Notes: a model not told the origin generated them from the letters alone. Counted from the stretch's first letter, positions 34,438 to 47,769 are shown. The stretch: 64,000 nucleotides of DNA from Aldrovandia affinis (GCA_029706075.1 JAINUG010000015.1:9198154-9262153), one strand, 5' to 3'. Program-made: numbers and translations.

Positions 34438-37400
34438 TATATATATGTAAACATTTCACACAATAAGGCTAACCATATTTATTTTATAATTTAATTGTGG
34501 GCTGATCCGGAAAAAAAAGATGAAGGAATGTTTCCTGACTGCAAGCATACTGTATATCTGCACATACTGGCCTGAAATATTACTAACTGAAAATAAAGTT
34601 ATAGATGGCGGATATAGTCTCAAAATCATACAAGAATATCATTGGGCCATTAGGATGAGAAATATATTTTTGTTTAATTATTTTAAAATGTGCTTATCAG
34701 CCATAACAGAAAGTGAATTATTTAGACATAAAACATAACATTAAGCACATCTTTTTTTATGGGAAAAATCTTCATAGTACATTGCTCCCCACCAGCGTGA
34801 GCAAGAACAGCACTTCAAAATTGATAATAGATGGGGAGTAATTGATCATTTTAATTCAGGTCTCAGAAAATGTGCTCTTAATGTGAATGTTAATTCTACT
34901 AGCCTTTGAGATGGCTGGCCTGAGCATATCACCACATGCACGATAAGCTGTAAAACAAACTGGTACAGCATATCAGAACAATACTGATCGCCCACGCCTA
35001 ACAAAAATATACTGTAGGATGATGATAAAATATTTACATGAAAACAGTGCCAAACTGTGAAACAAATCATACAGCTATTTGCACACTATTTGACACCACT
35101 CCCATGTGTAGACATACCTTATTGTCTGGGTTATAACAATGTCACTGTGGAAGACCATAAGTCTGTTCACATGAACAAAAGTAGGTTGCTGAACAGCTAT
35201 CAAGATGGCATGGCATACCAAAGCCTGATTGCAGTCTGTAGGTGTTTGTGAAAAAAATTAATGACAAGCCTTCAGGGTTGGACCACAGCCGGCTCCAGAG
35301 ATAAGCAAGGACCAAAGCGATCATGTGACGACCCAGATCCATCGCAAGGTGGATCTTTCCTCTACTGTCAGTGTCCCTTGCCGTCACAAAGCCCCATGCC
35401 ATTTAATTACCAAAGCCATGTGTGAAGTGTGGCGTGGGCTGCGTGGGCCCGCTGGTCACACGCCACAGTGCGGGAGGTGTCAGTGACAGGATTTCATTTT
35501 TGCCCTACTGGGTAAGAGCAGCACACAAATACAGCTGCACTCCTCCCCCCGACAACCCCTCGATAGAGGGAAGCAGCACCATTTGGCATTGGGCATCTAT
35601 ACTGATGTTTGCCATTTAGCATCTGACAATGACAGTTGAAGCATTTGAAACATTTTAATTGCCGTGTTAAATGCCATAATAGCTGCCTTCACTAAAAGAT
35701 GCAAATTCACTTTCTTGGCCCATAACAGATATTGTACATTAGTCAGCACTGACGGGGCATTTTCAGTGGAAACAGCCTGACCTGATTATGGTGCTCATAA
35801 TGTGTTTGAATGAGTATTCATTTTGCTCCCTACAAATCTAGGTCATAATATCCCATAGAGCATATTGTAGACCCGAGGATCTCTCTATCAAAAGCAAGTC
35901 TGCTATGACTCTTTTACAAGCCTCCCTTTCAGCGCTTGCATTATAGACAAATATTCTCCATTCAGGAGTACTCACTGTTGGAGTAACTGTTGGAGTATTC
36001 ACTGTAATATCCATAACTCTTCTTGCAAAAAAAAAAAAAAAACTCCACAAAAGATGATTTCAGCAATCACACAACATAACATATAGCTTACTCTGGAAGT
36101 GTAAGGTAAATTACAAATAATGCTTCCCCCCTCCCTTAATGGAGGTCTGAGTGGGTTTTATCCTCCCTGCATGACATTTGTGACAGACTCTGATTGATTG
36201 ATTGACATATTGACTCTGAAAAGCTGGCCTGCGATCAAAATCAAGGCTCTGCTCAAGAAAAAAATGGGACAGAAATCATTCTAGCAATAAGAAACTGCCA
36301 CTTAGACAAAGGGACTTGAATTTATGAAGGTGTATAATGGTGTCTGCCCTCCATTGACAAATGTGTGCTGATAGACTGCCCTGCTTCATGAGTGACTTTC
36401 ACAGGGGTCAATGCATTTCTCAGTTGGCTCATTGAGCACTACTATAGTGTATGACCCATAGGCCTCTACCAGCCTGATCCAGGGGAGGAGGGATTTCTGT
36501 TTAAAATACAGCCCTTTACAGCTTGCAGACTGCCTCTTTGTGTAAAAAGGACAAACAAATCCAAATAATGAGCACACCACACTGAGCCAGTAATTTCTGT
36601 ATCTGTGGACTTCATCTGTAACCAGGAAAACACTAACCAATTACTGCTGTAATGGTGTATATAGGTCACATTTGTAAAGAGAACATACACAGCAGTTCCG
36701 AGGCATAAAAAGACAACTAAACATTTATGTGGTTTTGTCATGCTTCTTGTAGGCTGTTGCTTTGAAAGTAACTAAAATGAAATAAAATGATATTATCTTG
36801 CTGCCTCCAGCATTGTGTGACACATACACCAATTCAAAAAGGCTTTCTAGCTATTGTCAAGAATAAAAGCAATGGGCGTTTTCTCTGAGCCCAGCAATGA
36901 TACAGTGCCCAAACTGCATAACAGTGGGTATTTTAAAGAACTTACTCAGTACTTTTTAGTATTTAGATTACTGTAATATGTATACTTTCTTATCAAGGAA
37001 AACTTACAATTAGAAAATACATTTGTACGGTTGGACAACTCAGGAAAAGTACCATGCTCATAGAACCAATGGAAAATCATATCCCTTGAATTTTCCAAAT
37101 ATTCTATACAGCCACTCAGATGAGACTGCTTTTATTTTTCTTTCACACAAAGAACTCCCCCAACCCCCCAAAAAGAAAGAAATACTAAATAAAATACAAT
37201 AAAATAAAAAATATGTATGCCACAGTAAAAAAAAACAATATCACCTTTCTTCCATAAAGGTTCTTTGTGCCACAGAAATCTTTGAGTGTAGACATTTTGA
37301 TCACTGATAACTCCCTTTATGGTTAAGAAAAGGCAACTCATATCCTAGTCATCACTAGTTCATTTTGATGTGTGCCTCACCCCCCTTCCCCCTCCCCAAA

Positions 37401-37836
37401 GACAGGTTCCTTTGACATACTATACCAGTCATCCTTGGTAAATTGAAGCTGGGCAATCTTCTCTCGTGAGGAGCTTCACTGCGTCGCTAGCAAGGATAAG
37501 CACAGATTTATCTGATGTCTTCTTTAATTAACAAGAAGTAACATCATTCAAAGCTGCCTTTATCCGTGCCTTAGCAGCCATCTTCTTGACGAATGATGAC
37601 AAGACAGACCGGCTTCAGGAATAAGGTTGTTTTCAGAACGAGAACACTCTTGGTCCAAGCAGTGGGGGGAAAGAAAAAGAAAGTAATCCTGCATTGCAAT
37701 TTTAAGGCCAGGAACCCACAATACACAGAGATGTATTTCTCGATCACGTGAAAAGCACTGCACATCCACCACAAACACAGACAGGTTCCAGAGGCCTGGG
37801 GAAAGACACTAAACTACATGGAATATGAATTCCTAC

Positions 37837-37875
37837 CATGATGGCTCTGCGCCCGCCCTGGCCACTGTTGGGTTC
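37837..37875 (-). CDS. shisa6: Candidate SHISA6 microexon (39 nt)
   Basis: On the - strand, ttgattctgttttctag precedes and g|gtaggaa follows a 39-base segment. It starts with two bases completing a codon, encodes TQQWPGRAQSHH, and ends with one base. That G joins GT of the 63-nt exon to give Gly, so the chain reads SHH-G-NHQHNYNH. Phase 1 at both ends matches the next two exons, and the splice motifs are good. I do not firmly recognise the peptide from SHISA6 orthologues. Support is therefore the splice sites, the phase and its place in the gene. It could be an alternatively used neuronal microexon or a chance pair of splice motifs. Confidence 0.5.
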
Positions 37876-38378
37876 CTAGAAAACAGAATCAAGCAAAATG
37901 GGTAGATGGGAGGGCAGGTTGTCACCAAGAAAAACACATGTACAAATGCTTACAAATGGGGTGTTGTTGAGCTGTACTGTACAAACTACCCTTAGTGAAC
38001 TCAGATACCCCTTTTTCAAAATGTTTTGTTGGCTTTGGTAGAATTAAGAACCCCTTCCCTGCATTAAGCAATTGCACCTATGGAAGCATAGATCAGTATA
38101 GCAAAGTAACCGATTAGCCATTACTGCACCATAAATTCAGATTACGTTAACATAGTCATTCTTTATTCCATCAGCTGACAAAATGGCAGGTTGCAATGAT
38201 TCAAGACAGGATGTTTTATAACCAAGTACAGGCTGTTTAATGTATGTATGTAGTTACCTAAATAGAGAGCTGTCTATTTAGTCTATGCAATACATACATA
38301 CATACATGTAATTGTAAAAAAAAATACTATTTGAATGGATACATAGAGAGATAATAATATTTTATTATGTGTTATTGC

Positions 38379-38414
38379 TTATAGATAACTATTAATTGTA
38401 ATAGTTATCTATAA
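38379..38414. repeat. Perfect 16-bp inverted repeat with 4-nt loop
   Basis: TTATAGATAACTATTA at 38379-38394 is exactly complementary to TAATAGTTATCTATAA at 38399-38414 around ATTG. It is AT-rich, in presumed intron sequence, with no associated element recognised. Confidence 0.75.
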
Positions 38415-40129
38415 TGTACTGTGAATGTAGATATAGAGGATAGATTTTTATATTGAATTGCTAGCCTTCTTTCTGACAGTCGTGACATGCAAAATATTGG
38501 AAACTCATAGAATTATATGTTACATGTGCCAACAGTATAGCTTTGAGGCATGGATTTTCAAACCCAATAACATAGAATTTATTTTTTTATTACACCTATG
38601 CAAACATTTGTATGAAGCATTTTCAGCTATTGAAGTTGTTGTACAGTTGACTAAAAGGGCATACCACAGAAAAGTATTATTTTACTTTAATAACATAAGT
38701 TCCAAGTATAAAATTGAACCCTATAATATGCTCTATACTTCACAATCAGGCTGATTTTACCAATCCACTGCAAACAAAATCCACTGTAAACCAATGTCTT
38801 AATGCTACAGGCCATCAAAAGAATGACTGTTAACTCTCAGTAAAGAATCAGAAAATATTTTGCAGATAAGCTTTTACAGAACTAAAGTAAACCCTTTGTC
38901 ACATAAAGTTTTACCAGAAGAGCTATATGAATGACATTTTGTAAAAAAAAAAAAAAAAGTATACATGGACCATATTAAAAACAGCGTTTGCCAAGTGTAG
39001 AATTAAGCATGATCATAAGAGGCAATGCATGAAAAAAAATCCATCAATCAATTAGGTCATTCATTTGGGAAACTTGCCACCTTGAGAAATTAAGAGGGGA
39101 AATGTGCCTACTCAGGGATTCTAAAGAGCAAGTCCAAGTGAGGCAAAGTGCACATCATTAAAAGGAATGAGTGGAGTGGGCGAATGATCTCAAGAGGCAC
39201 GGTCGAGGCGGCACAGATGAAAGGTAGCGCCCCAGTGGTGCTATTACCACAGGGCTCCAGAGGTGGTGCACTTTGATCAGTCACCATTGATTATGTATCA
39301 GTGTCTCATACAGCCTCCTCGCAGTGCAAAGACAAGGACAGGCCTTGTTACCCGGCTTGCAGCAAAGTGAAGCTGAAGTCTTCCTCGTCTGGATCTAACC
39401 TCATGACTCACTCACAGGAGAGCCCTATATTGCCAGCAGCGGTCGGGAAAAAGCAGATATGATTTCCCTGCAGTGGAGTTCAACATTGATGACTTGCTTA
39501 CATTTCCAGGTTGAAAGCAGATTGAGTAGGATAGATCAGCAATAGAAAATACAGGAAGCTTATGAACTGCCATTAACAAATGGTTGACTGCTGTTTTTGC
39601 ATTCACTTAGTAACTTAGTAACATCAGTGCTACCAAACCAGAGAAACACGATTTTTAAATGTTTTCATTCATAAAGTAGAGGATATAATATTTTCTACAT
39701 GTATTTTTATGCAGTCTTAGAACCTCCGAAACAGATACACATTGGGGCTATTACATCTTCTTCAGCACTTCACATTAAATTTGAATATTTAGGTTATTTA
39801 AAAATGTTGATTATTTGCTAAACAGGAGGGGTTCTGATCCCTTGAAATATACTGGCTTTGTAGAGCAATTTGCTGAGCATCCAGACCCATAGTATTTCCT
39901 GGTGACATCATATGCCCTTTATTGATAGCATTAAGCTTAATTGACATATGTCTTATATTTCAAAATATTTCAAAATGTACATTTTAAGAACTTCCTATCT
40001 GGAATTGACTGTAGCACCATTTTTATCATCCAGAATCTATATGAGAAAATGAGACATAGGCAATATTTAAGGGCTCCTACATAAATATTTCCACTGAATG
40101 ATTGGGCATTCTGAGTCAGATTTGAATAA

Positions 40130-40830
40130 TACTAATGCACCGAATGCAGGATTCGTTTTCGGATTCAGCGGTGCTTGGGTTTGGCCAGATCCATACCATT
40201 TGATGAACTGAACGTGAATCCCACACGTGTTTTCCTATTAACCGTCTCTTGCTAGATGTTGGCAGCTGAATATTGTAGCATAATGGTAAGAAGGAAGGTG
40301 CAGCCAAAAACAATCACGTTTGGCAATATTAAGAGGGGGATTCCAGAAAAGCAGTTTGCACAATTTGTGACACTGAATTATCTTGTGGTAAGGATGCAAA
40401 GTATTAGCAGATTGTAACAAGGATGCTAAGCAGTACACGACACCGCCATTGCTAAAGCATCTGTGCGTGAACGTGCTATGGAGAACAACATGAACAAATA
40501 AACCACAGTTAGCAATAGCAGCAATCAAAATGTTACTGTAATGATGAGCATAAAATAGGTTGTTGGCCAATAAGCAGCAATGGCATTTATATGTGATTTA
40601 TGAATATGTGTACACTATGCAGCCTTGCAGGGCTACACAGTCAACAACAGAAACACAGTTTTACTGAGTGAGGCATTCAACGGCAGGGGCACAGCAATGA
40701 ACATAGCAGAGGCCTTAAAGGAAATTATGAAAATGTGGGCCATTCGCTCGCATAGTGACAACCGATTACCACCAACAAATACGGAACAGCTCATTGTCCT
40801 GGAAGTAAATGCTCACTTTGTGATGTAATT
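40130..40830 (+). mobile_element. Decayed hAT element (BED finger and transposase scraps)
   Basis: On the + strand, the translation near 40320-40390 gives VWQY, then EGDSRKAVCTICDTELSCGK. This is the first half of a BED zinc finger with its CxxC pair, with stops in between. At 40625-40740 the frame LQGYTVNNRNTVLLSEAFNG followed by GTAMNIAEALKEIMKMW resembles the start of a hAT transposase core. The left part contains repeated GAAT/ATTCG motifs such as GCACCGAATGCAGGATTCG, similar to fish hAT ends. No clean inverted repeats or target duplication were resolved. The - strand open frame at 40238-40570 is an artefact. Confidence 0.55.
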
Positions 40831-41090
40831 TTGTTAAGCTCTAGCCAAGTTGTAGGCATGATTACATAAAAAAAATATTGAGGAAATACTTTACGACAGC
40901 CTTTTCATTAACTCATTTAGTACCAAATAGCTAGTCTACTGAATAGAATGTTTTATACTTCAGGGCATTATTAATTAGGATATAGGAATTATGAAAAAAA
41001 AAAAAATGGTATACTTGTAATAATGTACAATTTGTACAACTTGTACAATAATGTAGGCCAATGTAGGCCTTGATTATTGAATTAATCTGG

Positions 41091-41117
41091 ATCTAATCTA
41101 ATCTAATCTAATCTAAT
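41091..41117. repeat. (ATCTA)n short tandem repeat
   Basis: About five and a half units of ATCTA in a row. Confidence 0.85.
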
Positions 41118-42584
41118 AGGAGGTGTGTATGTTTCAGAAACTAATGTGTGAGAAAAAGCATGACATTTAAAAATGTGCAAACATTGGAGGTGATATCACC
41201 TGAAAATATCACATCTCAGTTCAAGCAGAACAGAATATCTTCCATAGACTGGTGAACATTTCTCAGGAATCAATTACTTTACAAACCCAACAAGGTGTGT
41301 TGTGGATTATGGTAAATATGAGCTATTCTTAACAGCAATACATTTTGTAACATTAGACACAGGTGCTATGTGATGTGGGTGGCATTTAAACACAAAGCAT
41401 TCCATGCTTTAACTAAATTGGGCCAAGATCATAGACTGAATCACTGGTATATGGAAGGCCCATTCCCAGTCAGTTGTCCAAACCATTCAAGGTGGACCAA
41501 CAGAGATTTAATGGGCTGATACCTATAGCCAGTCATGCCCATCAAGTCTGACAATTCTATTACTGATATATCAAAACATTTGAGTCGTGAAAATACAGGG
41601 AGAATGTATATTCCTGTTCCTCCAAGCAACAGAGTCACCTACTCTGAATGAGGATAGTAAACAGAATCAATGTGAGAAATACATTATATAGTCTTTAATT
41701 ATGTTTCAAATGAAAACATTTGTATGATCTGTTCTTTCAGCTCCCCAGTGATTTCATAGGAAGTTAATTAAAGTAGATCAACTGGCACAGTTTAAGCAAA
41801 CAGATATCAAACAGATGCAAAATTATCCTGAATGTAACAATAAAGGATAATGTTGACCAAATTAACACATTTTATTAAAGGATCCATATCATAGGATTCC
41901 GATTTTTAATTTGCACATTTCTCAGTTAAAAAGCTTCCATGTGTTAATCTGATTCCAAAACTTGGATTATCTATATATCAAATGTAATGAAATGCGATTG
42001 AAAAGGCCCTATCATGTGAGCTGCCAAACTCCTGGGCAGGTAAAAGTACATATCTGCCATTTCATACCTACCTTAATCACCCTGAGCTCCAAATGTCTTT
42101 TGTAAAGCTCAATGAATGGATGTACATTGACTCAACAGGAAGTGTATACCCAGAGTCTTGTTGGGTTCAATAGATTAAACAAATCAATAGACAAAATATA
42201 TAATTATAGAGCGCTGTAAATTCCACCAATTTTGCTGTACCTCTTTTACAATTGTCACATATTAATTTCTGAGAACACGACAATTTATTTCCTTTATTAC
42301 CAAATTTGCAATGTCCAATTTCAGTTAAAAGCCATTATAAGACTATCTCATTTCTGAAAAATCCTCAGAAAATTTAGGAGGGAGCAGACAAGTATGCAAA
42401 TCCTCCGACACGCTTCCAGCCAGCTGCTGCTTCTTTTGACTCTGCAGTCCGCCCGCTGAGCTGCATGGCCATTGCGCCGGATCTTTCACAGCTGTTGCAG
42501 ACTAATCGAAGATGCCCATTTTACCCGGTGAGTTGCTATTGTGCGAAGAGTTTCAACTAAAATCGTCCCTCCATAGTAGATGCT

Positions 42585-42710
42585 ATGGTCAGTTAAGCGT
42601 CCTGTGGGACTCCTAGCTACAGTTGACACTGGATTCAACTCCTGACTATGGAGTGCATCACTGCAGTGGGAAGCAATGCTTTAGCAGGATAAGCCACCCA
42701 AGAGCCTGCA
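42585..42710 (-). mobile_element. Diverged tRNA-derived SINE head (family of 24.3 kb)
   Basis: Read on the - strand, CTTGGGTGGCTTATCCTGC, then AAAGCATTGCTTCCCACTGC and a degenerate B box GAGTTGAATCC parallel the 24.3 kb copy (CTTGGGTGGCGTAAC, AAAGCATTTGCC, CCCACTGCAGTTGCGG). The body and tail are not clear, so this is an old fragment. Confidence 0.55.
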
Positions 42711-45447
42711 AACCTGAGAGCTGCTTCCTTCATCTGGGAGATGACATGTTTACATTAGCTAACATTAGTCAACACTAACATTACAGTACACATTATACCA
42801 TTGCTAAGTTTGCATAACAGTTTCACCATTTAGTGTTCATTAATGCATGCTTTAGCTAAATTAGAAGTAACACTCAAAGCAATATGTCTATAACATAAAA
42901 TACCATCATCCGATAACATGTTTTCATCCTTTAACAGGATGATCCAATCCTGAAACAGCAAGGCCATGGACCCCATTGTCACACACTACGTGGGGAAAAC
43001 CAGAAACAGAACAGCAGGTTGCAGGGAATGGAGTTGCCGGTCTGTGGACAGAATTTTATTGTGAACACAGGGACAGAGTAATTCTACAACTATAAAGAAA
43101 AATAAACAGAAGAACTTCAACCCTCCCCTTCACGGGTTCAGAACAAAAACAATAAACCAAAATGAGGAACCAAAATAAATTGCTGTTTCAGGCAAACACT
43201 ACTCAGAGCCTTTTCAGTCATTTCTTTGCTGCCAAAGTTTCCCTCTCTCCTGCTTTTTGCTCCCGTGTTCCAGCCCCCTACTGAGAGCAGAGGAGCTTTA
43301 AGCACACAGGTATATTTCGATGATACAGTACAGCTGTGCGCCCCAGCTGCCCTGCCAGTAGGTGTGGCGGTGTTAATCACCCTGATTCCTCTGTCCAGAC
43401 TGGTGCCTTCCACACCCATCAATCCAATGCTGTTATCATGAAATTGGATATACCATATGCAATCCCTGTGGTGAAAATGGCTTTAATAAAGGCTTTAAAA
43501 TGATCTCAAATTAGTATGTTGTTATAGTAAAAATATTTTTAACCTAATAAGACACTTTACATTGTTGCATTGCATTGTATTGCTTTGTAAAATATATATA
43601 ACAATGAAAGTCTTTGTGACATTCAGCCATGGGGAAAGCTGTATATTTATAAAGCTGTATGTATATTATATTTCATTTCTGATACAAGGTTCACACAATG
43701 TCAATTCATTACCAATGCAGGTGTAGACAGTATGTCCATGTGTTCATTTGTCATTCAGTGGTAGGCGGATGTCCTAATGCACAAGGGCACACATTTTCAT
43801 TTCCCCTGCTGTACCTCTACCTCTTATACTTACAGTCCCTTCTCCCAACTCTGTAGCCCTATATTGGAATGTACTGTATATGCAATACTGCCACGGGACA
43901 CCAATGTCATGAAATACAACACCGCATCAGTATGGGCTACACTCATCATCTGACAGCTTCACCTTCCTGTGTATTTTCACCCTCTCGCGTCATAGGGGTA
44001 AATAGGCACACCCTGACTGTGATACTGAAGGGTATGCCACCTGGAGAGATAAACTTATTTTCCATTTAACATATCAGCACCACATATCTTACAACTTAAA
44101 CTTTGCTCTCCCTGGTGCTTCAGGATGATGAAGAGCAAGACATGTCATCAATGTCAAGCAATCTAGTAATTACTCAGCACAGCTCTTAACAGGGCCATTG
44201 AGGGAAGCAAGCATCATTTTACAAGCGTTTCAGAGAGTGAAAGATGACTTTGCTGCTCTCCCCCCATTTGTCTTCTCTTCTTCTTTCACTCCTCACCTCT
44301 GTTGCCTCCTAAATAATCCTTTCAGAGGTGTGCTGAACAGCATGCTGCCAGAGCACTGTTCTCAAGCTTCTATTCTCAGCATTTCCTGTTAATCACAGCA
44401 ATCGAATATTGTATGTGTCCACTGTCCAGGAAGCCAGAAGAGCCAATATGCTTTACTGTGATTTTTATTGGAAAGTTTATTTTTTCCTCTCAGGATGGTA
44501 TGATGCTATCTCTATACACTGCAGTAAATAAGACATTTGTGAAAATAGCTTACAGAAAATGACACCACTAAGCAAGATGCATTACGAGACGGAACTTGCA
44601 TTCAATAATGCACTTCTGAGAATGGAACATAAGAACAGTGATACAGGAGAGGCTGTTGAAAAAAGCAGAGCTGACAAAGGGTACCAGAGACAAATAAAGA
44701 GATGATCTAAGACCAAACCTACATACCAGCAGACTCAGCACAATCAGAAAACCACTGCAATGTTGGTGGCACAAAAGATGCCACTCAGCTAGCGAGAGAG
44801 CCTTTAACTGTTTTAAAACGGGGTTGTGCAGCTATTAAACATTTCAATAATTAACCATGTTTTCTAATTGGGGCCTTCATAAAAAATGAAATAATATTTA
44901 CAATGCTTTTGTAATGTATATTCCACTCCTGCGTAGTGTTTTCATGATACCAAAAATTTGACTTTGATACTGATACCAGCTTAAGTACCTCGATACCGGT
45001 TCTGAAACGATACCACGGCAAAAACCTAAAACATCAGGAAAAGTTATGGAATATTATATTAGATAACAGAAAATGGAAGATGAAATTCGTTATAAAATTA
45101 TTTTTTATTAATGAAAATACTGAAAATATTTGTCCGTTTTCTGACACTGTTGAAACTTAAATAATGACAAATAATAAAAGTATTCTGTTACAGCTGCTGA
45201 GCTATATAGCTATTGAACATGTTTTTCCAAAAATAAAATTAGTTCACAATAGAATATCAATAACAGAACATGCATCTAATGCATCTAGAGCCTTCCAGAA
45301 GATTTTTTGTCACAGAACATGGACATTTGAAAATCAGAACATGGGGTATTTTTCTCTCACAAACGCTTTCTGGACAGTTCTTTGGCCAGTGAAGGGTTCT
45401 TAGCCAGGAAAACAAGTAAGTCAATGTGGTCCTCCGTTCGCCTAATG

Positions 45448-45461
45448 TGTGTGTGTGTGTG
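45448..45461. repeat. Short (TG)7 run
   Basis: A small TG run inside the hAT C-terminal region. It interrupts the reading frame after the SERVFS motif on the - strand. Confidence 0.8.
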
Positions 45462-45529
45462 ACTGCAGATAATGCCTGAGGTGCTGAACACTCGTTCTGA
45501 AGCACAGCTTGAGGCTGGAAAGCACAGAT

Positions 45530-46190
45530 ACTGTCTAGCAAAATGTGGCTACATGGTCTTCAGAAGCATTTATCTCATTCATTTGTTTGTACAACAACAA
45601 TTCACTGGTTGGTCAGCAGTGGATGTGGGACGACCCACTGTTCCAGGATGGTCTCCGACTCGAGTAAGTTATTTTCGATAGGCTATAGCCACTTTATATT
45701 TGGCTTTAGGCTACAATTTAAGACATTAGGCTATGTGTGATCATTTGTTTGTTAGCCTATTTTTTTGCAAAAGAGATTTTAAATCCCAATGAGACCAACC
45801 TGCTTAATTAAATAAAACATAGCCTACGCATTAGAATGTGTTATGGTTGTGGTCAAATAAAAGCATCAGCCTATTATGTGGCCATACCGCAACTTCACAA
45901 GCGCAACAGCAGAATCTGCAAGCGCAGTATGAAGAGGCTCGGAATGGAGATGTTTTTTTCTTTCAGGTAATCTTGAACTCCGGCTCCATAAAGTCATTAG
46001 CCTATTGTTACTCATTTGTGTCATTCACTTAAGAAAGTTATAAAACACGAGACAAGTGCAGTGTGCATATAGTGTGCATAAAATAAATAGGGTGTGTCAT
46101 ATAGAAAAAAAGTTTAGAACAATCAACTAATCAAAAAAAAACGGACGACTTTGGTCGACCAAGATTTGTTTTAGTCGGGGACATCCCTAG
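45530..46190. mobile_element. Second hAT-type fragment nested in the larger hAT
   Basis: The right boundary reads GGTCGACCAAGATTTGTTTT followed by AGTCGGGGACATCCCTAG. Read outward this is AGGGATGTCCCCGACTAAAA, a terminal sequence known from fish hAT elements, and it interrupts the host transposase. The left boundary and transposase content are unclear. The interval is rich in TAGGCTAT motifs. Confidence 0.5.
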
Positions 46191-46377
46191 TTGTAATGTT
46201 TGAATCTTTAGGCATCAGGTGCCACTTTTCAGCCAAAACAGCACAGATGGCTTGTTGCTGCTCACAGATTTTGTCCACCAGCTCAAAGGTGGAGTTCCAG
46301 CGCGTAGGCTAATCATGAATGAGCTTGTGCTCAGGTAGCTTCAAGGTCTTTTGTTTCTCCTTCAAAGTCCTCATAAT

Positions 46378-46875
46378 TTAGTTTGACCTGGAAAAGGCAG
46401 ACAAGGTCTTCCGGAGCCTAGACAAGCATGTTGAGACACGGTCCAGGCCTATAGTCTTGCTTACAGCAAGATGCAGATTATGGCCAAAACATGGGATCCA
46501 AGTGTAGGTCTCAAATGCCTTTTTGTTGTTAGAGGCCTTGTCTGTGGTTATCCCAGCCATTTTTGACAGGTCTAATCCCCATTTCTCGGACATCATCTCC
46601 TCCAGGGCTTCATGGAGATGGTCTGATGATTGATTCAAATATAAAGCTGAACATCCTAAACACCAGAACTGTATTTTCCAGGATTCAGTTATATATTGGA
46701 TTGTGACTGCCATGTATGTATCAACTGCCCTGCTGATCCAGAGGTCAGTGGTGCATGCGAAGAAGGGCTGGCCTGTGAGTTGTGCCTCAATAACATTGTT
46801 GGTCTCAGTGTATAGCTTTGGGATTTCAGTGTACATTAAATAATTTCTCCCTGGCATGTCATATCTTCTGTACAA
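46378..46875 (-). pseudogene. hAT transposase catalytic core fragment (165 aa open)
   Basis: This open stretch encodes part of the RNase H-like core of an Ac-type hAT transposase, which cuts and rejoins element ends. FFACTTDLWISRAVDTYMAV carries the conserved TDxW with the first catalytic Asp. AGITTDKASNNKKAFETY is the second conserved block (TTDnasN), and WIPCFGHNLHLAVS is the CxxH-L motif before the insertion domain. The family also includes domesticated ZBED-type genes. Stops on both sides, the frame changes in neighbouring parts and the inserted second element make this a pseudogene rather than a domesticated gene. The segment is unusually long and uninterrupted for such a decayed copy. 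Confidence 0.85.
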
Positions 46876-47500
46876 CTGTTGATATACAACTTGTTTTAAA
46901 TATTTTGATATTTTCGTGATATTATTATTATTATGATATAGTGGTAGCCTATGATAATGGGGAGAAATGAAAAACGACCTCCTCTCCCTTAATTGTCTTG
47001 CAATCCTCCGATGGTGAAAAAAGTTTGCCTGTCACAAAACAAATTTCACTCTCTTGACTGAATATTTGAGGACATGTTGGACAAAATCTCCATCCCTGAC
47101 CGTGTTATGCTATCGAGTCATGCAGCCTAGCTATTAGCTATCACATTCGCTAACCTGATGTTCTTTGAACTCTTTGAACAGGTCAGCATGCCTGTCAGCA
47201 AGATGCTTCACCAAGTTTCACATGTTGCCTCCCTTAGTCTGCATTGGCTTTAAACATCTTACAGATGGGCTTTGAGGTGTCCGTGGGCTTGCCCTCATTG
47301 TCGGCTCTATAAGTGAAATAATGGCAAATTTATCTCCGTGCGCCTGTTTCATTTACAAGCCGGGGACGGTCCACGACAGCATTTCTACTGGCATCTTTTC
47401 TGTCTGTCCCTCTCCTTGAATGCCGTGTGGTGTGTTGTGCTCTGCTCACTCTGTGCACATGGCACGCCCACTATGCATGCAGAGGGAGTGAATGCAAAGC

Positions 47501-47504
<4 letters not shown>

Positions 47505-47572
<68 letters not shown>
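47505..47572. repeat. (CA)n microsatellite, two blocks
   Basis: Two AC runs are separated by ATTT, lying inside the right part of the hAT element. Open frames of alternating His-Thr are artefacts. Confidence 0.93.
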
Positions 47573-47577
<5 letters not shown>

Positions 47578-47769
47578 TGGAAGCGCATCTGCATCTGCTC
47601 AACTCATACAACTCATTATTCTAAAAGTATCGGTACTAAGAAAATGTAGTATTGTACCATTTTTAAAAGCAGGGTATTGTGATACATTTCTACTATCGGT
47701 GTATTGTGTAACACATGTAGTGGCCAAATGTATAGGCAGTTAATACACTGCCAGATGCATAGAGACAGA

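Larger units (their letters stand above)
29927..37836 (-). other. shisa6: shisa6 intron (about 7.9 kb)
   Basis: This lies between the donor after 37837 and the acceptor before 29926. It contains a SINE (30302-30622), CA microsatellites at 32.6 and 34.4 kb, and a GATA run at 30117-30145. Moderately GC-rich non-repetitive stretches occur near 31690-31860 and 35270-35560. No further exon was recognised. Confidence 0.65.
44934..47715 (-). mobile_element. Large decayed hAT transposon with a second hAT end inside
   Basis: On the - strand the pieces of a hAT transposase lie in order. A BED-type finger remnant is at about 47310-47170 (SKPICKMFKANAD, then NLVKHL and HADLFKEFKEHQ by reading across frames). 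The catalytic core is at 46875-46378, then PTRWNST-like sequence near 46300. The C-terminal dimerisation segment is at about 45520-45400 (PASSCASERVFSTSG, RRTTLTYLFSWL). The outer ends share GTGTT and ATACC/GTATC-rich sequence in opposite orientation (44936-45010 and 47620-47714) but are too degenerate for a sure target duplication. Between core and C-terminus, about 45530-46190 is unrelated sequence ending in a different hAT terminus. Confidence 0.72.

Noticed and set aside
43138..43441. Opposed open frames near 43.2-43.4 kb
   Set aside because: They mirror each other on both strands, have no domain, and the surrounding sequence looks like a non-coding repeat that I could not identify.
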